Below, piece after piece: positions 33,548-43,865 of a stretch of DNA of 64,000 bases (position 1 is its first letter; the number at the start of each line of letters is the position of its first letter). Origin of the DNA: Thioalkalivibrio paradoxus ARh 1 (lineage in GTDB: Bacteria; Pseudomonadota; Gammaproteobacteria; Ectothiorhodospirales; Ectothiorhodospiraceae); NCBI RefSeq assembly GCF_000227685.2, contig NZ_CP007029.1, positions 1,834,501 to 1,898,500 of the forward strand, read 5' to 3'. Position numbers and translations under genes: made by a program. The notes under the pieces are model-generated. The model did no database searches, was not told the origin of the DNA, and saw only the letters and a program-made list of their open reading frames with translations.

Positions 33548-34189
33548 CGAAAATCCGGGTTGGTGTCGGGTTCGAGGTCGGGCGAAGGGGTTGCCCGCAC
33601 GTCGCCCGGCTCGTGTACAGGGAGGCCGTTCGAGGCAAGGCGCCGTCCAGATTATCGCGCAAACTCCAACGGTGTCCGAATTCGTGGTGTTTCCAGGGGC
33701 ACGGATGCAGGCACCCAGCCTCTGGCCGATGAATGTTCGAGCGTCCGCTCGGCGAGAGGCCCGTTTCCTGCGACGGAAGGCACTTCCGAGCGTCCCGCGG
33801 AGCCTCCGCAATCATCCGAAATCGCATGGTGCAGCGCCGATGATTACATCGGGCTGAGCGCGGAGTTACATCTTTGTCATTTACCGGCCAGCCCCTGTTC
33901 CGGATGGCAGAATGTCTTGGCCGGGGACCCTCCCCTGCGTTCGGGCCGCGAACATTGTGGCACGGACTTCGAGAACCGCGGTGCGACCGGGGTACCCACT
34001 CGCTCCGCAGCACGTACCGGAGATTGTGCGTGGCCGCCGGTACTCGCACGTGACCCTGCAGCGAGCGATCCGGTTGCAACGGCCGCCGCAGGGACGCTGC
34101 GCCGAGGGTCCCGTATGCACCGAGCGATCGGCGGAGCGTATGCCTGCGTGCGGGCCATGCCTTTGACTCCCCTTGCCGAGGGCCAGACG
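33548..34189. other. Long spacer with no recognised gene
   Basis: This 640-bp stretch separates the divergent TVP38-type and YtkA-like genes. Short open frames on both strands have no recognisable motifs or ribosome-binding sites. It contains one CopR-box-like motif at 33865-33880. It may hold decayed sequence. Confidence 0.5.
33865..33880. promoter_or_regulatory. CopR/CusR-box-like motif
   Basis: GTTAC-ATCTT-TGTCAT matches the ATTAC-N5-nGTCAT pattern found upstream of copA and the CopR-like regulator. It is 310 bp from the YtkA-like start and 318 bp from the TVP38-type start, so the controlled promoter is unclear. Confidence 0.4.
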
Positions 34190-34708
34190 ATGAAGACTGA
34201 ATTCGACTCACCCACCCAAACGCCGGAACCGACTCCGAGTGCGGGGCCTTCCCGTGGTGTCCGAATGCTTGCGCTCGGTGTCGGCGCAGGGTTCCTGCTC
34301 TTTGTGGGCGCCCTTTTCGTCGTGCCCTTCCTGATTCCCGACCAGACCCGGCTCAACGCGATGGCACCGATCGCGCCGGCACCGGGCCTGGAACGGGGCG
34401 GCCATGCGTTCGCCGGAACGGTTGGCTCCTGGGATGTCAGGGGGCAGATCACGATCGATGCCGGGCGCCAGGCCCGGATTGCCATCGATGTGACGCAGGC
34501 AGGTGGGGTGCCCGTACCGGCCACGCTGCCGCTCCAGCTTGCCCTGGACATGCCTGAACACGCGATGCAGGTGCTGCGCCCGACTGCGGCGCAAGCGGAA
34601 GCCGGATCCTATCTCGCGCAATCCCGGCTCCCCATGGCCGGCCTTTGGCGCCTGCATGTCGAGTTACCGGAGGGGACCGGCCTGTTCGACTTCAATGTCC
34701 CTCAGTAG
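34190..34708 (+). CDS. Membrane-anchored YtkA/FixH-like domain protein
   Basis: A 172-residue protein. One transmembrane segment (about residues 25-48, MLALGVGAGFLLFVGALFVVPFLI) is followed by a periplasmic beta-sandwich resembling YtkA/FixH domains: ITIDAGRQARIAIDVTQAGGVPV, then LALDMPEHAM and LWRLHVELPEGTGLFDFNV. Such domains occur beside copper-handling and cytochrome oxidase genes. An in-frame ATG at 34157 is an alternative start. The next gene, also a membrane protein, lies 169 bp downstream. Role is inferred only from domain and context. Confidence 0.65.
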   Translation: MKTEFDSPTQTPEPTPSAGPSRGVRMLALGVGAGFLLFVGALFVVPFLIPDQTRLNAMAPIAPAPGLERGGHAFAGTVGSWDVRGQITIDAGRQARIAIDVTQAGGVPVPATLPLQLALDMPEHAMQVLRPTAAQAEAGSYLAQSRLPMAGLWRLHVELPEGTGLFDFNVPQ

Positions 34709-34877
34709 ACAGGCGCCCCCTTGGCCAGCGGGGCCGACGCCGACCGCAGAAGGCCTTGCGCCTGCCTGATCCCACGCCTGTCCGGCCGGGAACACAGGCG
34801 TTGGCGAAAGGCTTCCCCGGAACCGCAGGCGAGGCGTCCACGACCACCTACAGTAGCTATTCACCTGGGCGGATGAC

Positions 34878-35381
34878 ATGACGCGGCATCGAAACCCTTC
34901 CTGGTTCGGGCGATGGCTCGATTCGAGCGCGACCAACGTCGCATTCATTGCCTTCCTGCTGCACTTCGTCTGGGAGTTTCTTCAGGTACCCCTGTTTGCC
35001 GACATGCCGGACATGGCGCACTGGGACGCTGTCCGGTTCTGTGCCCGTGCGGCCCTGGGTGACGCGGTCATCACGCTCGCCGCATTCTGGTTGGTTGCCC
35101 TGGTATATCGGGACAGACACTGGGTCCTCGCCCCACCGAAGGCGGCCATCGCGGGATTCATCGCGGTGGGGGTAGTCATCACGGTTGCACTGGAATGGCA
35201 TGCCACCGTGCTCGTCGACCGCTGGCAGTACGCGGAACGGATGCCGACGATCCCGCTGTTGGGCACCGGCCTCGCGCCATTGTTGCAGTGGCTGATTCTG
35301 CCGCCGCTGGTGGTATGGATCGCGCGCCGCCAGATCCTGGGGCAGAGGTACCTGAGTCTTGCGCGGGAAGACCCAGATTAA
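34878..35381 (+). CDS. Conserved four-helix membrane protein of unknown function
   Basis: A 167-residue protein with about four transmembrane helices: 20-40 (NVAFIAFLLHFVWEFLQVPLF), 58-78, 86-106 and 130-150. Conserved-looking polar residues lie at helix ends (HFVWEFLQVP, ALGDAVITL, EWHATVLVDRWQY). I do not recognise the family. It lies between the YtkA-like gene and the zeta-like kinase on the same strand. A metal or redox function is only a guess from context. Confidence 0.6.
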   Translation: MTRHRNPSWFGRWLDSSATNVAFIAFLLHFVWEFLQVPLFADMPDMAHWDAVRFCARAALGDAVITLAAFWLVALVYRDRHWVLAPPKAAIAGFIAVGVVITVALEWHATVLVDRWQYAERMPTIPLLGTGLAPLLQWLILPPLVVWIARRQILGQRYLSLAREDPD

Positions 35382-35554
35382 TACCGCTTACCTCGGCAGA
35401 AAATGCAGCGGCAGCACAGCCGGTCGCAGCTCCGAGGACAAGATTCTATTCGCAGCCGTGGTAAGGTGGCCTATGCTGCCCGCCGGATAGGGGGCGTGCG
35501 GCCCGCGAAGGCATCTCTGTACAAACCGATCCCTGATGCGCTGGAGATATAGGG

Positions 35555-36076
35555 GTGAGTCGGGAGCGCAAGGTCATCATCATCGCCGGGCCGAACGGGG
35601 CGGGCAAGACCACATTCGCCCGGGAGTTTCTCCCGAACGAGGCGGACTGTCCGATCTTCGTCAATGCCGACCTGATCGCCGCCGGGCTTTCTCCGTTCGA
35701 ACCGGAGATCGCCGCCATGCAAGCCGGCAGACTGATGCTGCGCGAACTGAACCGGCACTTCGACACCGGACAGAGCTTCGCCTTCGAAACCACACTGTCG
35801 GGCAAGGGCTATCTGCGCCACATCCGGCAGTGGCAGACAGCGGGCTACCGGGTCGAACTGATCTTCCTGCGCCTGGCCAGCGCCGACGAGGCGGTCGCAC
35901 GCGTGGCGCAGCGCGTCAAACAGGGCGGACACGATGTCCCCGAAACCGTGATTCGCCGACGCTTCGATGCTGGACTGGAGAATTTCACCCGCCGCTACTC
36001 ATCTGCGGTTGACGCCTGGGTGCTGTACGACAACTCCGGCGAGCTGCCGCAACTGCTGGACTGGAGCGAACGATGA
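35555..36076 (+). CDS. Zeta-toxin-like P-loop kinase
   Basis: A 173-residue protein. Walker A GPNGAGKTT covers residues 12-20. The zeta-like residues D39 (VNADLIAAG) and E78 (FETTLSGKGY) and a basic lid (RVKQGGHDVPETVIRRRF) match enzymes that phosphorylate UDP-sugars or related small molecules. The GTG start at 35555 has GGAG 8 bp upstream. The stop overlaps the next start by 4 bp. In epsilon/zeta systems the antitoxin comes first; here a small protein follows. Whether this one is toxic is unknown. Confidence 0.8.
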   Translation: MSRERKVIIIAGPNGAGKTTFAREFLPNEADCPIFVNADLIAAGLSPFEPEIAAMQAGRLMLRELNRHFDTGQSFAFETTLSGKGYLRHIRQWQTAGYRVELIFLRLASADEAVARVAQRVKQGGHDVPETVIRRRFDAGLENFTRRYSSAVDAWVLYDNSGELPQLLDWSER

Positions 36077-36300
36077 ACGATCCCAAACCGATCGAGACCG
36101 CTACCAACGCCGACCTTCGCAACTCGCACGCGGCCTTGCTACGCGCGGCGCGGCGCGCACGGGAGCTCGCCGCACGAACCGGCACGGCGATCGTCGTGGT
36201 GCGCAATGGCGTACTCGAACACATCCATCCCACCCCAGAGGCTCCGGCCGAGAGCAAAATCCAGGATCCCCATGCGCCGCCATACGGAAAACAGCGATAA
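36073..36300 (+). CDS. Small protein coupled to the zeta-like kinase, candidate antitoxin
   Basis: A 75-residue protein overlapping the kinase gene by ATGA at 36073-36076. An Ala/Arg-rich helix (HAALLRAARRARELAARTGT) precedes a short beta segment AIVVVRNGVLEHI and a polar tail. No named family is recognised, but small genes in this position commonly accompany zeta-like kinases in proteobacteria. Antitoxin function is inferred from size, order and coupling. Confidence 0.6.
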   Translation: MNDPKPIETATNADLRNSHAALLRAARRARELAARTGTAIVVVRNGVLEHIHPTPEAPAESKIQDPHAPPYGKQR

Positions 36301-36468
36301 CCGGATTCTCGTCCAAGACCTATCATGAAGGAAGGTGGTGCGCACCCTCGGCCTGCGCATGCACGCCGAAGTCGATACGGAGAAGGATCACCGGGAATCG
36401 CTTCTCCTGGCCCCGTACCTGCGCCTGTGGATCGCGTGTATTCGTGGATTGTTCCAGCCGGTTACCCG

Positions 36469-36699
36469 TTATCCCGAAAGATCGCGTTTGCGCCGGAGAT
36501 ACTCCTCGCGGTCGATCCGGCCTTTCGCGTACTCCTCGTCGAGGAGTTCGCGCGCGCTCCTGTTCCCGCCGTCACCCCCGCCTCGCCAGCCGCCCCGGAA
36601 GGCCGCAACACCCCAGACCAGCAGCAGAATGGGGATCAGCCAGACGAGAATCATCCACAGGCCTCCGCCCCCGAAACCATGCCCGAAACCGTCTCCCAT
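36469..36699 (-). CDS. Small SHOCT-domain membrane protein
   Basis: A 76-residue protein. Gly/His-rich N-terminus (MGDGFGHGFGGGGLW) leads to one transmembrane helix (about 16-33), a glycine linker and a C-terminal SHOCT motif (ARELLDEEYAKGRIDREEYLRRKRDL). SHOCT motifs are short oligomerisation or interaction tails. It follows copA by 47 bp on the same strand and is probably co-transcribed. Two relatives lie near 44-45 kb. Confidence 0.8.
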   Translation of the reverse strand: MGDGFGHGFGGGGLWMILVWLIPILLLVWGVAAFRGGWRGGGDGGNRSARELLDEEYAKGRIDREEYLRRKRDLSG

Positions 36700-36746
36700 G
36701 CATTACCTCCTCGGAATTCTTCGGGGCTCCACCCCGTGTGTGACGA

Positions 36747-39266
<2,520 letters not shown>

Positions 39267-39404
39267 CTCGATTCTCGCATCGGCAGCCGCGCGGAGGCTC
39301 AGGGTTGCGGTTGACGGTCGTCCGGATTGGACCCGCCTTCCCGGTGCGTGGTCCTCACCCGCTCCCTATGCCGTTTGACACCACGCGGGGTGCGATGCGG
39401 CAAG

Positions 39405-39420
39405 ATGACGCGAATGTAAT
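39405..39420. promoter_or_regulatory. CopR/CusR-box-like motif between copA and cytochrome c4
   Basis: ATGACG-CGAAT-GTAAT is the inverse-orientation form of ATTAC-N5-nGTCAT. It matches the CTGACA-N5-GTAAT type box remembered for Pseudomonas CopR. It lies in the divergent spacer, 139 bp from the copA start and 195 bp from cytochrome c4. TTGACA occurs at 39375-39380 on the plus strand, 24 bp before the box. Confidence 0.55.
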
Positions 39421-39614
39421 CCGGGCGTCAGCTCCCTGTCGGGCCGACACGGGCATCATGGCCCATGTCGGGGCCGCGCCCGCGCAGTTCAGCCAGCCCT
39501 GTTGCGGGGGCATTCGGCCGAGCGTTCTGGCCGCTCCGAAGCGTGCCCTGCAATTGCACTACCTCCGGATCCGCCTTACTGTCCCGACAGGCGCTCCGTA
39601 ATGATGGTGAATCG

Positions 39615-40283
39615 ATGACAGACGCACCCGCTCGCCACCGTAAGCGCTTCGGGCCGCTGCTTGGCCTGGCCGCCCTGTGGCTGCTGGGTACAACCGCCAC
39701 CGCAGAGGACGACCCCGGCGCTCGCATTGCGCACGAAGGCAACGACCGCGGTGCGACGGCCTGCATCCAGTGCCACGGCGAACAGGGCCAGGGGCAGGCG
39801 CAGCCCCCGTTCCCGCGCCTCGCGGGCCTGCCGGAGGCCTATCTGATCGAACAGATGCAGGCCTACCGCGAAGGTCAGCGCCCAAACCCGACCATGGCCC
39901 AGGTCGCCCAGCATCTAGCGGATGACGAGATCGAAGCGGTCAGCCGCTACTACGCCGGGATGGAACCTGCCGGTGGCCCGTACCGGGTACCCGCAGGACT
40001 GCTGGAGAGGGGGCGCGGGATCGCCCTGGAAGGGCTGCCGGACCGCAATATCCAGTCCTGCGCCTCCTGCCACGGCGAACAGGGACAAAAACGCAGCCCC
40101 GCGCTGCCGCCGCTGGCGGGCCATCCGCCACGCTATCTGATGAGCCAGTTACGGGCGTATGCCCAGGGATCCCGCAAGACCTCGTTGGCCGGATTGATGC
40201 AGGGCATCGCCAAGGCGCTGGAGGAAGAGGAGATGGCCGCCGTCTCCGCCTACTTCGCCTCGCTGCCCGCCCGGGAGGAGTAA
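39615..40283 (+). CDS. Diheme cytochrome c4 family protein
   Basis: A 222-residue periplasmic protein. A signal peptide (about 1-30, LLGLAALWLLGTTATA) precedes two class I cytochrome c domains with heme motifs C50-IQ-C53-H54 and C149-AS-C152-H153. Probable axial methionines lie in NPTMAQVA and GLMQGIAKAL. Cytochrome c4 passes electrons from the bc1 complex to terminal oxidases. It is divergent from copA and shares its control region, which suggests copper-linked expression. The Met-plus-signal start at 39615 is the natural one. Confidence 0.88.
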   Translation: MTDAPARHRKRFGPLLGLAALWLLGTTATAEDDPGARIAHEGNDRGATACIQCHGEQGQGQAQPPFPRLAGLPEAYLIEQMQAYREGQRPNPTMAQVAQHLADDEIEAVSRYYAGMEPAGGPYRVPAGLLERGRGIALEGLPDRNIQSCASCHGEQGQKRSPALPPLAGHPPRYLMSQLRAYAQGSRKTSLAGLMQGIAKALEEEEMAAVSAYFASLPAREE

Positions 40284-40329
40284 GCCCGGCGCCGGGACCA
40301 TCCGGGTGGCCATTGAACCGTCCCCGCGC

Positions 40330-40371
40330 ATCGCCGGTTCACGCATACCAATCGCCGGTTCACGCATACCA
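40330..40371. repeat. Perfect 21-bp tandem duplication
   Basis: A 21-bp unit that begins ATCGCCGGTT and ends CGCATACCA occurs at 40330-40350 and again, unchanged, at 40351-40371. It ends 18 bp before the start of a 41-residue reading frame. A recent slippage or a tandem binding site are both possible. Confidence 0.8.
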
Positions 40372-40389
40372 AATGAAGAGGAGATCGAC

Positions 40390-40515
40390 ATGAGAGACTC
40401 TGCTACCGTCCGGTTACTCATCAGCCTTTTGACCATCCTGCCGCCATTGTTGTCAGGGAACGTTGGCGGCGCCGCCTCCGGCAATCAGGTTGCTCATCTC
40501 GGGGGACGAGCATAG
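40390..40515 (+). CDS. Short signal-peptide-like reading frame, probable truncated gene
   Basis: A 41-residue frame with a perfect ribosome-binding site (GAGGAG) 7 bp upstream of the ATG. The product is little more than a signal peptide (LLISLLTILPPLLSGNVGGAAS) with about 14 residues after it. It overlaps the end of the convergent gene by 22 bp. The good start and missing body suggest the 5' remnant of an exported protein gene cut off by rearrangement; a real small secreted peptide is less likely. Confidence 0.4.
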   Translation: MRDSATVRLLISLLTILPPLLSGNVGGAASGNQVAHLGGRA

Positions 40516-40970
40516 GTAAACCAGACGGTCACCGGTGTTTCGGCACCAGGTCTCGCGATCGTGATCTCGATGTCGTAACGGGCTTCGCCGCGCAGGGTGA
40601 AGTAGTTGCCGTAGCTGACGGTGTCGTCGATACGCATGGTTTCGAGCGGGCGGGTCACTCCGGCCAGACCCAAAGGTGCGACCCGCGCCGTGACTTGCGC
40701 ATCCTTGATCTGGTTTCCGCTGCCGGGATCGAACACGGACACTGTCACATGAAAGGCGTGCCCGCCGCGCGGGATGCCGTCATGCATCACGGCTTCAGGG
40801 TCGCCCTCGTGGCGGCCCTCAACCATCGCGGCCGGGAGCACACCCAGGTACACGACAACCCCGTCCGCGACCTGCCGGTAGGGGGAATCCGCGGCCGCCG
40901 CATTGCTCGCCAGCAGTACAATCCCGCAGAACAGGGCCATGATGTTGAACAAGGTAGGTCGATGAGTCAT
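40494..40970 (-). CDS. Periplasmic beta-rich protein of unknown function
   Basis: A 158-residue exported protein with a signal peptide (about 1-27, IMALFCGIVLLASNAAAA). The body contains ADGVVVYLGVLPAAMVEG, GIPRGGHAFHVTVSVFDPGSG and a C-terminal immunoglobulin-like strand series ending VTVWFTYARPP. I recall similar uncharacterised proteins near copper and cytochrome genes, but no function is known. The start overlaps the upstream small membrane protein by ATGA. Probably co-transcribed with the decayed copA upstream. Confidence 0.65.
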   Translation of the reverse strand: MTHRPTLFNIMALFCGIVLLASNAAAADSPYRQVADGVVVYLGVLPAAMVEGRHEGDPEAVMHDGIPRGGHAFHVTVSVFDPGSGNQIKDAQVTARVAPLGLAGVTRPLETMRIDDTVSYGNYFTLRGEARYDIEITIARPGAETPVTVWFTYARPPR

Positions 40971-41230
40971 GACGTCCTCCTCGATTCCCCGGGACCAGTT
41001 CGCTTGTCCGGGGCTTCTGCATCGCGCAGGGAACTGACGGCCGAGCGCACGACGGTGTCAGAACGACGCGACACGTACCACAGGTACAGGAGTGCCGCCG
41101 GGCATGAGAGCATCACAGTGAACAGGAGCAGGTTCCACATCGACCAACCCCACCACCATACGACCAGACCGGCGGCACCGGGCATCAGCACAAGACAGAC
41201 GGCCCTATTGACGGTATGCATCGAAGGCAT
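40967..41230 (-). CDS. Small two-helix membrane protein
   Basis: An 87-residue protein with two transmembrane helices (about 10-30, rich in Trp: GLVVWWWGWSMW, and 35-52) and a charged C-terminal tail (SSLRDAEAPDKRTGPGESRR). It begins 5 bp after the stop of the copA remnant and overlaps the next gene by 4 bp, so all three appear to be one operon. Alternative start ATG at 41221. No family recognised. Confidence 0.55.
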   Translation of the reverse strand: MPSMHTVNRAVCLVLMPGAAGLVVWWWGWSMWNLLLFTVMLSCPAALLYLWYVSRRSDTVVRSAVSSLRDAEAPDKRTGPGESRRTS

Positions 41231-41235
41231 GGCTA

Positions 41236-41676
41236 TTACCCTGTCGACAGCCTCGGGCGCTTGAGCAGCATCGAGTTGCCGATCACCGAAAGCGAACTGG
41301 CGGTCATGGCCATCACGCCGATCATGGGGTGCAGCAGGCCCACGGCGGCGGTGGGAATGGCTGCGCCGTTGTAGAACCAGGCCCAGAACCTGTTCTGCAC
41401 GATCTTGCGAAACGTCAGCCGTGAGAGCCGGATGGCCTCCACCACCTTGGTGCGTTCCCCGAACACCAGCGTCCCATCCGCCGCCTCGATGGCCACGGCG
41501 GCTCCGGCGCCGATGGCGATCCCCATGTTGGCCTGTTTCAATGCCTGGGCGTCGCTTCTCCCCGACACCAGGGAGGCGCAATGGTCCGAGCCCATGCTGG
41601 GCACGGTCAGTTCGATCCGTGCCGGGCGCTCGGCCGCCTGAGCCGCATCGGAGGTCGTGTTGATGGACGCTTTCAT
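41236..41676 (-). pseudogene. Internally deleted copy of copA
   Basis: A 146-residue frame whose first about 39 residues match the start of the intact copA, including SMGSDHC, and whose last about 108 residues match its C-terminus (ALKQANMGIAIGAG to LLHPMIGV and SSLSVIGNS). Roughly 690 residues covering the membrane core, CPC and DKTGT are missing, but the join is in frame. The upstream control region is also duplicated. It cannot transport. It might still be translated as a small two-helix metal-binding peptide; decay is the simpler view. Confidence 0.85.
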
Positions 41677-41895
41677 CTCGAATATCGCATCGGCTTCCGC
41701 GCGGAGGCTCATGGTTGCGGTTGATTGATATCCGGATCGAACCTGCCTTCCCGGTGCGTGATCCTCACCCGATACCTATCTGCTTTGACAACACGCGGGG
41801 CGCGGTGCGGCAAGATGACGCGAATGTAATGCCGGCGTCAGGCTCCTGTCGGGCCACCGCCGGCATCATGGCCAGTGTCGGGGCCGCACCCGCGC
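41570..41895. repeat. Duplicated copA 5' end and control region, copy 2
   Basis: Diverged copy of 39160-39487 (boundaries approximate). The similarity ends near 41895, where sequence switches to a cytochrome c gene fragment instead of the DNA that precedes cytochrome c4 in copy 1. Confidence 0.75.
41815..41830. promoter_or_regulatory. CopR/CusR-box-like motif in the duplicated control region
   Basis: ATGACG-CGAAT-GTAAT is identical to the box at 39405-39420, although flanking sequence has diverged. It lies 139 bp from the copA-remnant start, the same distance as in the intact copy. Its conservation suggests it still drives the operon 41676-40494. Confidence 0.5.
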
Positions 41896-42105
41896 GGCAC
41901 CGACCAGGGCCCGCCGCTGATCCACCGGATCTACGAGCCCTCGCATCACTCCGATCTCGCCTTCTATTTCGCCATCGCGCGGGGCGTGCACCAGCATCAC
42001 TGGGATTTCGGCGACATGCCGCCGATACCGGCTGTCGACGGCGAGGATGCCGCGCACATCATCGCGTGGATTCGACAGGAGCAGCGCGCAGCCGGCATCG
42101 AATGA
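41896..42105 (+). pseudogene. 3' fragment of a cytochrome c gene
   Basis: The frame GTDQGPPLIHRIYEPSHH to WIRQEQRAAGIE closely matches the C-terminal half of the intact lipoprotein cytochrome c at 52710-53168. The signal sequence, lipobox and heme motif are absent. It abuts the duplicated copA control region, so an ancestral copA/cytochrome divergon was probably broken here. Confidence 0.85.
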
Positions 42106-42702
42106 CTTTCGGCCCGAGGGCTGGCTCCCCTTACCCAGCCCTCCCCCCGGCAAGCCCTTGTAGGCCTGCCGAGGAAACCTTACAAGTCGATCCGTCTCAC
42201 CGACCCAGGCGGCTGGCTTGACCGCGCTGTAGAGCGCCATTGTCCCGAAGACCGTGCTGAACGTGCGTTATTGGGTTCCTGGTTCTGTTGACCTCGTTCC
42301 TGGCCAAACCCCTGCTTGCGCCGAACCAGGTCACACTAGTAGACGGTGGGTCCGGTGGCCCAGGGGCCGGGCATGGGGCGTGGGGGGCGGGCGTTCGCAG
42401 GACGCCTGGACCCCTGGGAGATCGCCGGGGCAATCACCGCCCACCCCCAGCGCCTGAGACTCAGCATTCCAGCCCCGCAGCCAGCCAAAGCGCTAAGTCC
42501 CCAGCGTGTCAGCGCCGCTGACTCATGGTCCCGAGAATTCGTCCGCCAGGCCGAGTTCCCGCAGAACCGGGGTTCGTCGACGACGGCCACAATCCGTGTC
42601 GATCTGCACACCAGAGACGCAGCTGAAGCAACTGCTGCACCGCGTTGCTGATGCGGATTGCGGCGGCCCTTCAGCCAATCCACACCGGACAGGAGCAGGC
42701 AG
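42106..42702. other. Spacer without recognisable gene
   Basis: About 600 bp with only short frames lacking motifs. An imperfect inverted repeat with arms CTTGTA and TACAAG occurs near 42158-42186. No insertion-sequence ends or transposase remnants were seen. Probably degraded DNA between two pseudogenes. Confidence 0.5.
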
Positions 42703-42971
42703 ATGTCGAAAATGGCGGTGTTGATTACAGACGACTTTGAAGATGTGGAATTACGGATGCGCCGATGAGTTCCGGAAGCAGAGTGATGAACTGGCCCATA
42801 TGGGGCAGGAGGCAGGAAAGATGGCGAAGGGCAAACGCCGGGGCGCGGAGGTCACCATCGATCAGGCGGAGAAGGACGCCGAGGTGGCGCAGTACGACGC
42901 ATTCCTCATTCCCGGCGGCTATTTCTCCGGATCAGTCGCGCGTCGACCCCGATGCCGTGCGTTTTACCAAG
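42703..42971 (+). pseudogene. Frameshifted and truncated PfpI/DJ-1 family gene
   Basis: AGGAG precedes ATG at 42703 and the frame reads MSKMAVLITDDFEDVELRMRR before a stop. Matching continues one frame on with ADEFRKQSDEL, VTIDQAEKDAEVAQYDAFLIPGGY, and then in a third frame with SPDQSRVDPDAVRFTK. Together these follow PfpI-type class I glutamine amidotransferase-like proteins (glyoxalase III/stress family) up to just before the catalytic cysteine. At least two frameshifts and loss of the 3' half make it non-functional. Confidence 0.8.
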
Positions 42972-43212
42972 GTGGTGTGGTGCAGCGCCTGCTACACCAC
43001 CCCTTGGTCGGCGCATGATCTGCATTACCGTCGCTAGGTGGCCTTGACACCTCGGCCCTGCTTGGGTGCGCGCTAGCAGCATTCCCCGATTGACGGGTCA
43101 GGGTGCCGTGTTGTTGGTGGGGCATGGCCTGCCTTCTCCCATGGATCCGAATTGGACCACACCGAAGCGGCCCATTCGCATGGTTCGGCCGCGTACCGCT
43201 GACCGGGCCCCT

Positions 43213-43250
43213 CAAAGAACGTGACCGGCGGGACATCCAATCCGGTCACG
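43213..43250 (-). terminator. Probable intrinsic terminator after the Spy-like gene
   Basis: Arms CGTGACCGG (43220-43228) and CCGGTCACG (43242-43250) form a 9-bp stem with a 13-nt loop. On the minus strand it is followed by TTCTTTG. It lies 24 bp past the stop of the Met-rich Spy-like gene. Confidence 0.5.
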
Positions 43251-43274
43251 CTCGTCCGCTACCTGAGCTCGTGC

Positions 43275-43865
43275 TCAATGGTGGGCATCGTGGTCCTCAG
43301 CAGCGTCGTTGTCGTCAGGCGGCGAGGCCTTCTTCCGGAGCTGCTCGCGCTGCTCGTCCGTCAGCAGGTCGTGCATGGCGTTACGCAGGCGGATCCGTTC
43401 GGCCATGATCTCGCCGTGGGCCTCAGCCATGCGGCCGTGCCGTTCCCTCACGGCATCCGGGTCCGGGCGAGGCAACTGCATTTCAGCCTTCAGGTCGTCA
43501 CGCAGATTCATCAATTGGCCCATACGCTCGAACTGGGCAGGCCGGTGTTCGTGCATCAGCTTGCGCATCTCGGTGCGCTGCTCGGCGGTGAGCATCTCCT
43601 CCATCATGTCCATCTCCATTCCTTCCATCATGCCCATGCCTTTGCCGCCCATCATGCCCATGCCCATGCCTTGGCCTCTGCCGCCCATCATGCCCATGCC
43701 CATGCCCATGCCCATGCCTTTGCCGCCCATCATGCCCATGCCTTCCTGATCACCACCCATCTGGTCACCTGGCATGCCCTGAGCAAGAGCGAGATTGGCA
43801 CTGCCGGCACCAAGTGCCACAGCCAGGCCGAGAATCAGGGCGAGCGTGCGCTTGCGAGTGTTCAT
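43275..43865 (-). CDS. Met-rich periplasmic Spy/CpxP-like protein
   Basis: A 196-residue exported protein. A signal peptide (about 1-28, LALILGLAVALGAGSANLALA) is followed by a low-complexity segment of Met-Gly repeats (GKGMGMGMGMGMMGG and relatives, about 30-85) and a helical domain with two LTxxQ-like motifs (MLTAEQRTEMRKLM, LLTDEQREQLRKK). The tail is Asp/His-rich (DNDAAEDHDAHH). LTxxQ proteins are envelope-stress chaperones; clustered methionines bind Cu(I). GAGGA precedes the ATG at 43865. Located in the copper island with SHOCT genes upstream. Confidence 0.8.
   Translation of the reverse strand: MNTRKRTLALILGLAVALGAGSANLALAQGMPGDQMGGDQEGMGMMGGKGMGMGMGMGMMGGRGQGMGMGMMGGKGMGMMEGMEMDMMEEMLTAEQRTEMRKLMHEHRPAQFERMGQLMNLRDDLKAEMQLPRPDPDAVRERHGRMAEAHGEIMAERIRLRNAMHDLLTDEQREQLRKKASPPDDNDAAEDHDAHH

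Noticed and set aside
32846-34189. Long upstream extension of the YtkA-like frame
   Set aside because: The extension is antisense to the TVP38-type gene and has no motifs; the real protein starts at 34190 (or 34157).
34774-34801. ACGCCTGT/ACAGGCGT stem after the YtkA-like gene
   Set aside because: No T-run follows on either strand, so it was not called as a terminator; it may be incidental.
42254-42690. Possible transposase or epimerase fragment
   Set aside because: Short frames on both strands show no catalytic motif, no inverted repeat ends and no consistent family match.
43620-43745. Tandem CCCATG repeats considered as a CRISPR or regulatory repeat array
   Set aside because: They encode Met-Gly repeats within the Spy-like reading frame and have no spacer structure.
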